Positions 16,294-22,944 of a stretch of 28,582 nucleotides of DNA are shown piece after piece. Source of the stretch: Porphyromonadaceae bacterium UBA4702 (lineage in GTDB: Bacteria; Bacteroidota; Bacteroidia; Bacteroidales; Muribaculaceae); assembly GCA_002404675.1 (NCBI GenBank), contig DHKE01000083.1:1-28582 (forward strand). The letters are read 5' to 3'. Every line of letters begins with the position of its first letter. Position 1 is the stretch's first letter. A program made the position numbers and the translations under genes. The notes below the pieces were generated by a model. It saw only the letters and a list, made by a program, of their open reading frames with translations. It had not been told where the DNA came from and made no database searches.

Positions 16294-17715
16294 ATGATCA
16301 ACCGTATTCTCATAAGAGTCAAGGTAGTGCAAACGCTGTACTCTCATCTGCTGGTGGAGAAAGATTTCGCACTCGAACCGCAACCCTCATCTCCCACCAA
16401 AGAGAAACGATTTGCATACGCCCTGTATCTGGACTTGCTGATGCTCATGGGGCAGCTTGCAAACGAAATCAGCATACGCGGACGCGGCAACCCGCTCGAA
16501 GAGACACGCTTCATCAGGAGCGTAATGGCAGACGACAGAATGCGCTCTCTGAGAATGAAATACTCGGCGCAGCCCTTCCCTTTGCAGACGGCGCTCCCCA
16601 TACTTGTCGAGAAAGTCAAGGAGTCCACGCTGCTGAAGAATTTCTTGAAACACAGTGATGAAAGCGCCAACAGCGACATCGACATCTGGCGCGACATCTT
16701 CAACACATACATCATCAAGGACCCTACTCTGCTGGCGGTAATCTCTCGCCGCGAAAACTATACGCTCCGTGGCGTAGACCGCGCCGCCGAGCTGATGGAC
16801 TCTACTTTCGTCAACTTCTACTCCTCCAACGGCAACCTGTCGGCGGCGGTGCGAACACTCGAGACAAGCCTCAACGCCTCGCGTGAGCTGTATTTCCGGC
16901 TGCTTATGCTTCCCCCTGACCTCGTGCGGCTGCGCGACCGGCAGCTCGACGAGCTGCGGCACAAGTACATCACCACAGAGGAAGACCGCAACCCCAACCT
17001 GCGCTTTGTCGAAAACCGCCTTGCCGAGGCACTGGACCAAGACCAGGAAATCAACGCATACCGCAGCGCATACAAACTCTCCTGGATAGAGCAAGACCGT
17101 GTCACCCTCACAGCCCTCATGCGAGAGATACTCGCCTCTGACGTGTACCGCGAGTACATGGAACTGCCGGCTTCCGACTTCCACACCGATGCCGAGTTTT
17201 GGCGCAATATCTTCAAAAAGGTCATTTTCCGCAGCGAGAACTTCCTCCTCGACATGGAGGACAAGTCTGTATACTGGAATGACGACATGGAAATCATCGG
17301 CACGTTCCTGCTCAAGACTCTCAAGCGGTTTGACGACCTGTATGACGTACAGACCGGCCGTGTCACACAGGAGCCGGTGCTCCCCAAATACAAGGACGAG
17401 GAGGACGCACGCTTCGGCGCGGAACTGCTCTCGTACGCTCTCAACAACCGGGAGTTGTACCGCAGCTACATCGACCGATACATCGATTCTTCGCAGTGGG
17501 ACACTGAACGCCTCGCCCTTATGGATGTTGTAATAATGCTGACTGCAATAGCGGAAATCATCAACTTCCAGAAGATTCCCACATCGGTCAGCATCAACGA
17601 GTACATCGAGATTGCCAAGTCCTACTCTTCGCCGCGCAACGCCTCGTTCATCCACGGCGTGCTGGGACGGGTTATCGCAGATTTGAGAGCCTCGGGCGAA
17701 CTGATGAAGGAATGA
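16294..17715 (+). CDS. nusB: Transcription antitermination factor NusB, greatly extended
   Basis: NusB binds boxA RNA with S10 (NusE) to prevent premature termination, mainly in rRNA operons. The product has 473 residues, against about 140 in E. coli and about 310 in Bacteroides as I remember it. The start, MINRILIRVKVVQTLYSHLL, is the usual Bacteroidota form. The recognisable NusB helical core is C-terminal, about 375-470: LYRSYIDRYIDSSQWDTERL, MDVVIMLTAIAEI, and IPTSVSINEYIEIAKSYSS with SFIHGVLGRV, the equivalent of the family's FINGVLD. The middle 300 residues are mostly helical and unassigned. The gene is followed by yajC after 47 bases. Confidence 0.88.
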   Translation: MINRILIRVKVVQTLYSHLLVEKDFALEPQPSSPTKEKRFAYALYLDLLMLMGQLANEISIRGRGNPLEETRFIRSVMADDRMRSLRMKYSAQPFPLQTALPILVEKVKESTLLKNFLKHSDESANSDIDIWRDIFNTYIIKDPTLLAVISRRENYTLRGVDRAAELMDSTFVNFYSSNGNLSAAVRTLETSLNASRELYFRLLMLPPDLVRLRDRQLDELRHKYITTEEDRNPNLRFVENRLAEALDQDQEINAYRSAYKLSWIEQDRVTLTALMREILASDVYREYMELPASDFHTDAEFWRNIFKKVIFRSENFLLDMEDKSVYWNDDMEIIGTFLLKTLKRFDDLYDVQTGRVTQEPVLPKYKDEEDARFGAELLSYALNNRELYRSYIDRYIDSSQWDTERLALMDVVIMLTAIAEIINFQKIPTSVSINEYIEIAKSYSSPRNASFIHGVLGRVIADLRASGELMKE

Positions 17716-17762
17716 TTCGAGGCAAAAATCAACTGAATATTAACAACTAAACACTGAATAAA

Positions 17763-18302
17763 ATGACTGAACTCAATGCCATTTTACTGCAAGCCAGCAA
17801 CGGCCAACAAGGCAGCGGTTGGAGCGGCATCCTGATGATTGTCGCAATGATTGTCATCTTCTATTTCTTCATGATCCGCCCGCAGCAGAAACAGCGCAAG
17901 AAAATGAAGGAGCAGCGTGAGGCTATGAAGCCCGGCTGCAAGGTCGTCACTGCCGGCGGCATTGTCGGCGTGCTGAAGGAAATGGGCGACAAATTCTTCA
18001 TGGTCGAGGTTGACAAAGGCGTTACCCTCAAAATAGGGAAGGACTCTATCTATCCCCTCGAGGAGGAAGCTCCCAAGAAGGAGAAGGAACAGCCTCGTTC
18101 TCGCAAAGAGCAATCAACAGGCACCAGCAAGGGAGCAACAGCTGACGACTCTGTAGCCGTCCTCGCTGCGTACAACGAGGAGCGAAAAAAGAAAAAAGAA
18201 AAAGAGGGCAAGAAGGGCAGCAAGCCTGTCTACACAGAGCCTGAACCCGCCGCTCCCGACTTCATCAAGGACGAGGACGAAGAGGAACGACGCAGAGATT
18301 AA
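17763..18302 (+). CDS. yajC: Preprotein translocase accessory subunit YajC with charged tail
   Basis: YajC joins SecDF in the Sec translocon at the inner membrane. The product has 179 residues; the usual length is about 85-110. One membrane helix lies at 21-38 and is followed by the family hallmark FFMIRPQQKQRKK. The conserved cytoplasmic core follows (GCKVVTAGGIVGVL, FFMVEVDKGVTLKI). From about residue 100 there is an extra hydrophilic tail of some 75 residues, rich in Lys, Glu and Arg. It has an 18-base gap to the YbbR-like gene in the nusB operon. Confidence 0.9.
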   Translation: MTELNAILLQASNGQQGSGWSGILMIVAMIVIFYFFMIRPQQKQRKKMKEQREAMKPGCKVVTAGGIVGVLKEMGDKFFMVEVDKGVTLKIGKDSIYPLEEEAPKKEKEQPRSRKEQSTGTSKGATADDSVAVLAAYNEERKKKKEKEGKKGSKPVYTEPEPAAPDFIKDEDEEERRRD

Positions 18303-18320
18303 TCCGACAGGCATAGCCTC

Positions 18321-19298
18321 ATGACCGGCAAGGAGCGCATCGAGCGGCTGCAGAAGTGGTGGAAGATATTCAAGACCTCCCGGGGGTTTCACAATATCCT
18401 CCTCTACGGAGTGTTTGTGGCTATCGCTGCGCTTTTCTGGCTCGTCATGGCTCTCAACGACAGCATTGAGGAGACCGTTGACGTGGGCATACGCATTTAC
18501 AACGTCCCTGACAGCGTGACGTTTATCGACGATCCTCCTGCCGAGATGCGTATCTCGGTCAGCGGCAAAGGGACTTCACTGCTTCAGACATGCCTGTTGC
18601 GCCGCCCGACTATCAACATCAACTTCAAGGACTTTGCTGACAAGGGTGTTTTTCGGCTGTCCGCGTCAAGCATGGTCGGGCTGCTCAAGTCCACATTCGG
18701 CACTTCAGTCGATATCTCTTCATACTCGTTAGACTCGTTGCGGCTGCAGTACACAACAAGCCCCGGCAGGCGTGTTCCCCTCGTGGTTAACGCAAACGTG
18801 TCTGCCGCTGACGGCTTTGTCATCTCCGGCAAGCTGCGGTGCTCTACACCGGCAGTAACTGTCTATTGTGCCTCGCCCGACAATGACACCGTTTCGCGTG
18901 TGTATACCGAGAAGTTTGTCAAGCGCGGGCTGGATGCAAGCGAGCAGGTAGAGGTGAAAATCCGTCCTATGCCCGGGCTCAAGGTCGTGCCATCAAAGGT
19001 GTCAGTCACAATACCTGTAGAGACACTCGTGAAGAAGAAATCCACGATAGCTGTTAAGGTGATAAACGTGCCTCCGGGCGAAAGCCTGCTCCTGTTCCCT
19101 GCCAACGTGGACGTAACATATTTTGTCCCAATGAGCCGGTTCAATGACGCTGACACCGATATCAACGTTGTCGCAGACTATAATGACCTTGCCTCGCACC
19201 GCAGCGGCAAGCTGCCAGTGCGGATAGGCACGCACGGCGCAGGATATGTCAACGTGACCCTCCTTACAGACTCCGTAGAATACACCATTGTGAGATGA
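18321..19298 (+). CDS. YbbR-like domain protein, membrane-anchored
   Basis: A single-pass membrane protein of 325 residues. It has a short basic N terminus, a helix at about 25-45 (ILLYGVFVAIAALFWLVMAL), and then extracytoplasmic YbbR-type repeats seen as runs such as VGIRIYNVPDSVTF, VPLVVNANVSAADGFVISG and IAVKVINVPPGESL. In Firmicutes, YbbR (CdaR) regulates a cyclic-di-AMP cyclase. There is no such partner here, so the role is unknown. It lies between yajC and coaE, and its stop overlaps the coaE start by 4 bases (ATGA at 19295-19298). Confidence 0.8.
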   Translation: MTGKERIERLQKWWKIFKTSRGFHNILLYGVFVAIAALFWLVMALNDSIEETVDVGIRIYNVPDSVTFIDDPPAEMRISVSGKGTSLLQTCLLRRPTININFKDFADKGVFRLSASSMVGLLKSTFGTSVDISSYSLDSLRLQYTTSPGRRVPLVVNANVSAADGFVISGKLRCSTPAVTVYCASPDNDTVSRVYTEKFVKRGLDASEQVEVKIRPMPGLKVVPSKVSVTIPVETLVKKKSTIAVKVINVPPGESLLLFPANVDVTYFVPMSRFNDADTDINVVADYNDLASHRSGKLPVRIGTHGAGYVNVTLLTDSVEYTIVR

Positions 19299-19903
19299 CG
19301 AAACAAACCGCACACTGCCCGCTGACACTCATCACTGGAGGCATTGGCTCTGGCAAGAGCGTCGTCTCTCGCATCTGCCGTTTGCGCGGTTATGAGGTTT
19401 ACGACACGGACTATGAGGCCAAGCGCATCATGGACCATGATGCCAAAATCCGCCATGCAATCACCTCACGGTGGGGCAGTGCCGCCGTTTTCCCGGACGG
19501 CTCTCTCAACCGCAAGCACATAGCCTCGGTCATCTTCGCGGACGACCAGGAGAGGCTGTGGCTCAATGCGCTGGTGCATTCTGCTGTCAGGAAAGAACTT
19601 GAAGCGAGGATCAGCCTCCGCTCGCAGCGGATGTTTGTCGAGTGCGCCATTCCCGTGACATCCCATATTGTGGACTATTGCGACCGCGTGTGGCTGGTCG
19701 ATGCCCCAGTGGAAATGCGCATCAGCCGCTGCATGGAGCGCGACGGAGGCTCTGCTGCCCAAATCGAAGCACGCATGCAGTCGCAACAGCACGAGTTTGA
19801 GGCGTTGCCTCGCGATATAACCGATGTAATAGCCAACGACGGCTCACAGCCTGTATGCTCTCGCGTAGCCCAGCTGCTGGCGCAATGCCGTCAATCCGAA
19901 TAG
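19295..19903 (+). CDS. coaE: Dephospho-CoA kinase
   Basis: Phosphorylates the 3'-hydroxyl of dephospho-CoA, the last step of coenzyme A synthesis. The product has 202 residues, the normal size. The P-loop GGIGSGKS is at 15-22 with K21. The substrate-site acidic segment YDTDYEAKRIM is near 36-46, and the lid arginines fall in RISRCMERDGGS. It overlaps the YbbR-like gene by 4 bases and precedes the DUF5606-like gene by 26 bases. Together with coaBC, two CoA steps are encoded within 9 kb. Confidence 0.93.
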   Translation: MTKQTAHCPLTLITGGIGSGKSVVSRICRLRGYEVYDTDYEAKRIMDHDAKIRHAITSRWGSAAVFPDGSLNRKHIASVIFADDQERLWLNALVHSAVRKELEARISLRSQRMFVECAIPVTSHIVDYCDRVWLVDAPVEMRISRCMERDGGSAAQIEARMQSQQHEFEALPRDITDVIANDGSQPVCSRVAQLLAQCRQSE

Positions 19904-19929
19904 ATAATAACAATCAAATACAACATTTT

Positions 19930-20364
19930 ATGCTAAGAGAAATATTGTCGATTACCGGCCGCCCCGGTCTGTTCAAGATCGTATCGCAGGGCAACCGCAT
20001 GATTATCGTCGAGGATATTACCACCAAAGCACGCTCCGCAGCGCACGAGCGTGACAAAATCGTGTCACTCGGCGACATCGCCATGTACACCGAGGGCGAC
20101 GACCTCCCCCTCGGTCAGATTTTGCAGCGTCTGTACGATGCTGAGAAAGGGGCGCAGGTTGAGTTCAAGTCATTGGACGGCAACGCGCTGCGCGAGAAAT
20201 TCGCTGCTATTGTCCCCGACTTTGACCGTGACCGCGTCCATGTGTCTGACATCAAGAAGCTCTTCACATGGTACAACCTCCTCTCAGCAGCCGGTTATGA
20301 CAAGTTTGTCGAAGACGAACCCGCTGAAACCGAAGAAGAGGCCGAGGAGAAACCGGCAGAATAA
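19930..20364 (+). CDS. DUF5606-like conserved Bacteroidota protein
   Basis: A small cytoplasmic protein of 144 residues. The start at 19930 (MLREILSITGRPGLFKIVSQ) matches the form I know for this family. An in-frame upstream ATG at 19855 lies inside coaE and is rejected. The N-terminal half, GRPGLFKIVSQGNRMIIVED, looks like a small beta-barrel. The rest is helical (FDRDRVHVSDIKKLFTWYNLL), with an acidic tail ETEEEAEEKPAE. It is the last gene of the nusB operon. Its function is unknown. Confidence 0.75.
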   Translation: MLREILSITGRPGLFKIVSQGNRMIIVEDITTKARSAAHERDKIVSLGDIAMYTEGDDLPLGQILQRLYDAEKGAQVEFKSLDGNALREKFAAIVPDFDRDRVHVSDIKKLFTWYNLLSAAGYDKFVEDEPAETEEEAEEKPAE

Positions 20365-20391
20365 CAACGCGATACAACATCACGCAACAAT

Positions 20392-20424
20392 AAATGGCGT
20401 GCCCGTTTTGAGGGTACGCCATTT
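20392..20424. terminator. Bidirectional terminator-type hairpin between the nusB operon and glnN
   Basis: AAATGGCGTGCCC (20392-20404) pairs with GGGTACGCCATTT (20412-20424): 13 pairs including one G-T wobble, with a GTTTTGA loop. The A and T ends of the stem supply short U runs on either strand. It lies between convergent genes. Confidence 0.75.
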
Positions 20425-20456
20425 GTGTATTCTGACGGGCTGTCTGCCGTGCAGCG

Positions 20457-22646
20457 TCAGCGGATGAACAGTATCTCGCGGTACTTAGGCAGCGGCCACA
20501 GCTCATTGTCTACCATCAGCTCGAGCTTGTCGATGTGGTATCGTATCTGTTCGAGCAGCGGCGCGACCGTGTCATGGTATGCTATCGCCTTCTCGCGCTG
20601 GTTGCCTATGCGGTTTGCCACCTTGCGGCGCTCAATCATCTCGTCCGCCATACGCTTGATTGTGGAGATGTGGTCAGACATTTCCTCGATAGAAAGCATG
20701 TCCTGACCCGCGATTTTCGCAGCCTTCGGCTTGTCAAACAGCGCGTTGATTTTCGACACATTGTCGAGCAGCAAGTTCTGGTAGCGTATGGCGACAGGAA
20801 GAATATGGTTGACGGCAAGGTCGCCCAGTACACGTGACTCTATCTGTATCTTTTTGGTGTACGTCTCCCATTTCACCTCGTTGCGAGCGGCAAGTTCGGT
20901 AGGGGATAGGACTGCCGTTCTCGAGAACATATCGATCGATTCAGGGCGCAGGTAGGCATCGAAAATCAGCGGTGCGGAATCCTCCGTGTCCAGCCCACGC
21001 CGTGCCGCCTCCTGCTTCCACTCATCGCTATAGCCGTTGCCGTCGAAATGTATGGCAGTGGCCTCGCGTATCAGCGACTTCACCTCGTCGAGCAGGACAT
21101 CGTTCAAGCCTTCGCCGGCTGCGGTGCGGGCATCCACATGGTCAGCGAAAGTGTTCAGCTGGTCAGCTACGGCGGCATTGATGACAATCATCGCCGACGC
21201 ATTGTTGGCAGATGACCCCACGGCGCGGAACTCGAACCTGTTGCCCGTGAACGCGAATGGGCTGGTACGGTTGCGGTCAGTGTTGTCACGAGCCAGCAGC
21301 GGTATCTGCGCCACGTCTATCGACACCTTCTCCTTGCTGTCAGCCCTCGACAGGATGTCCGACTTGTCATTGGCTATCTCCTCGAGTATCCGCGACAGAT
21401 GCTCGCCAAGGAACATCGAGATAATCGACGGCGGAGCCTCATTCGCACCCAGGCGGTGTGCGTTGGTCGCGCTCATTATGGAGGCCTTTATGAGCGCGTT
21501 GTGTTTGTGGACTGCCGCCATGACATTGGCGATGAAAGTGATGAACTGCAGGTTCGACTCAGGCGACTTGCCCGGCGAGAACAGCATCGTGCCGTTGTCC
21601 GTGCCGAGGCTCCAGTTGTTGTGCTTGCCCGAGCCGTTCACGCCGTCAAACGGCTTCTCATGCAGCAGCACACGGAAATTGTGCCGCTGCGCCACCTCGT
21701 CCATCAGCGACATCAGCAGCAGGTTATGGTCGTTGGCAAGGTTGGTCTCCTCAAATATCGGCGCAAGCTCAAACTGGTTGGGAGCGACCTCGTTATGGCG
21801 CGTCTTGGCCGGAATGCCCAGCTTGTGGCACTCCATTTCCAGATCAAGCATGAACGCCTCAACACGCGCCGGTATAGCCCCGAAATAATGGTCCTCGAGC
21901 TGCTGGTTTTTCGCGCTCTCATGTCCCATCAGCGTCCGCCCCGTCAGCACCAAGTCAGGACGCGCAGCAAATATAGCCTCGTCTATCAGGAAATACTCCT
22001 GTTCCCAGCCCAGGAAACTCGTCACATGGTTGACGTTAGGATCGAAATAGCGTGCCACCCGCGTAGCCGCGCAGTCGATGCTGTTCAGCGCACGCAGCAG
22101 CGGCGTCTTGTAGTCAAGGCTCTCGCCAGTATAGGAGATGAACACCGTCGGAATGCACAGCGTGCCGTCAAGGATGAACGCCGGCGACGAAATGTCCCAC
22201 GCCGAATAGCCGCGAGCCTCGAAAGTGTTGCGTATGCCGCCGTTAGGGAAGCTCGAAGCGTCAGGCTCCTGCTGCACCAGCATCTTGCCGCTGAAACGCT
22301 CGATAACTCCCCCCTTGCCGTCATGCTCGATGAAAGCGTCATGCTTCTCCGCCGTCCCCCCCGTCAGCGGGTGAAACCAGTGGGTATAGTGACGCGCGCC
22401 GCAGTCGATAGCCCACCGCTTCATGCCGTCAGCAACGACATCGGCAGTTTCGCGGGACAGGGGAGTCTTGTTGTCGATAGCCGAGACCAGTTCCGCGAAA
22501 GTCTTGCCCGGGAGGTACTCAAACATCTTGCGGCGGTCAAAGACGAACATGCCGTAGATTTTCTCCGGCCGCGTATCGCAGTCGGCAGTCCGCACCGGCT
22601 TGTGCGAATATGCCTGCTCGATACACTTGAAACGTAGTGTAGACAT
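20457..22646 (-). CDS. glnN: Glutamine synthetase type III
   Basis: Makes glutamine from glutamate, ammonia and ATP, the main ammonia-assimilation enzyme in Bacteroidales. From ATG 22646 (MSTLRFKCIEQAY) the product has 729 residues, exactly the GSIII size. An in-frame start at 22700 would overlap the promoter and is rejected. Recognisable segments are FLGWEQEYFLID (metal-ligand glutamates), NEVAPNQFELAPIFEE, the GSIII-specific HEKPFDGVNGSGKHNNWSLG, and NAHRLGANEAPPSIISMFLG. The gene is alone on the minus strand. It has a proximal promoter at 22698-22729 and possibly a second one inside the invertible segment. Confidence 0.96.
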   Translation of the reverse strand: MSTLRFKCIEQAYSHKPVRTADCDTRPEKIYGMFVFDRRKMFEYLPGKTFAELVSAIDNKTPLSRETADVVADGMKRWAIDCGARHYTHWFHPLTGGTAEKHDAFIEHDGKGGVIERFSGKMLVQQEPDASSFPNGGIRNTFEARGYSAWDISSPAFILDGTLCIPTVFISYTGESLDYKTPLLRALNSIDCAATRVARYFDPNVNHVTSFLGWEQEYFLIDEAIFAARPDLVLTGRTLMGHESAKNQQLEDHYFGAIPARVEAFMLDLEMECHKLGIPAKTRHNEVAPNQFELAPIFEETNLANDHNLLLMSLMDEVAQRHNFRVLLHEKPFDGVNGSGKHNNWSLGTDNGTMLFSPGKSPESNLQFITFIANVMAAVHKHNALIKASIMSATNAHRLGANEAPPSIISMFLGEHLSRILEEIANDKSDILSRADSKEKVSIDVAQIPLLARDNTDRNRTSPFAFTGNRFEFRAVGSSANNASAMIVINAAVADQLNTFADHVDARTAAGEGLNDVLLDEVKSLIREATAIHFDGNGYSDEWKQEAARRGLDTEDSAPLIFDAYLRPESIDMFSRTAVLSPTELAARNEVKWETYTKKIQIESRVLGDLAVNHILPVAIRYQNLLLDNVSKINALFDKPKAAKIAGQDMLSIEEMSDHISTIKRMADEMIERRKVANRIGNQREKAIAYHDTVAPLLEQIRYHIDKLELMVDNELWPLPKYREILFIR

Positions 22647-22697
22647 AGTAGGAAGATTTTTACCTGTTACGCAGGATGCGTTTATGCATCCGCACTG

Positions 22698-22729
22698 CAA
22701 AATTACTCATTTTCGCCGTAAATCCCAAC
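22698..22729 (-). promoter_or_regulatory. Proximal promoter of glnN
   Basis: On the minus strand GTTG (22726-22729), 20 bases, then TAATTTTG (22698-22705). The leader to ATG 22646 is about 45 bases. It lies outside the inverted repeats, so glnN keeps it in either orientation of the neighbouring segment. Confidence 0.75.
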
Positions 22730-22760
22730 TCTGTTTCCAGCTCCCTCGCCAATAGCCACC

Positions 22761-22788
22761 TGAGTTTCTCTTCCTAAGAGAAATACAT
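22761..22788 (-). repeat. Left inverted repeat of the putative invertible segment
   Basis: Read on the minus strand it is ATGT, then ATTTCTCTTAGGAAGAGAA, then ACTCA. The right repeat has ATGA, the same 19-base core, then GCACA: 25 of 28 bases are identical. The core (22766-22784) is itself nearly palindromic, with TTCTCTT and AAGAGAA arms around a 3-base AGG centre. The centre and the flanks give the site a direction. Confidence 0.8.
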
Positions 22789-22944
22789 TGCCCTGCAAAA
22801 TTAGTGCATCTATTTGAATTTCACAAGATTTGAGCCGTAATTCAGACAGATTTTTCTTCCGCAAACGGAGGTGAAATTACACTTCTATTTGTATGTCTTC
22901 AAAAAACAATCCTGCAATATTCAGTCAATCAGCGATCTCAGTTG
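22789..22944. other. Putative invertible promoter segment controlling the defence operon
   Basis: The 156 bases between the two inverted repeats contain a consensus promoter that faces left in this assembly (22796-22826, minus) and the upstream-most ATG of the helicase frame (22893). Inversion would map the -7 box to 22930-22937 and the TTG to 22907-22909 on the plus strand. The transcript would start near 22944 and reach ATG 22989 after about 45 bases. Repeat and segment size are like those of known Bacteroides invertible promoters. Inversion itself is inferred; a single sequence cannot show it. Confidence 0.65.
22796..22826 (-). promoter_or_regulatory. Promoter inside the invertible segment
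   Basis: On the minus strand TTG (22824-22826), 20 bases, then TAATTTTG (22796-22803). It now directs transcription leftward through the left repeat towards glnN. The plus strand of the segment holds only one-mismatch -7 boxes (TCTATTTG at 22809-22816 and 22884-22891), so no comparably good promoter faces the helicase in this orientation. Confidence 0.7.

Noticed and set aside
16387..17655. 422-residue minus-strand frame opposite nusB
   Set aside because: Composition is that of an antisense frame; nusB has promoter, synteny and family motifs.
21399..22637. 412-residue plus-strand frame opposite glnN
   Set aside because: Arg/His/Val-rich shadow with no domain features.
22685..22784. Minus-strand stretch FLLGRETQV...GENE, resembling the start of the helicase frame, considered as a remnant of a second helicase copy
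   Set aside because: The similarity is limited to the inverted repeat; beyond TQV/AHV the sequences do not match.
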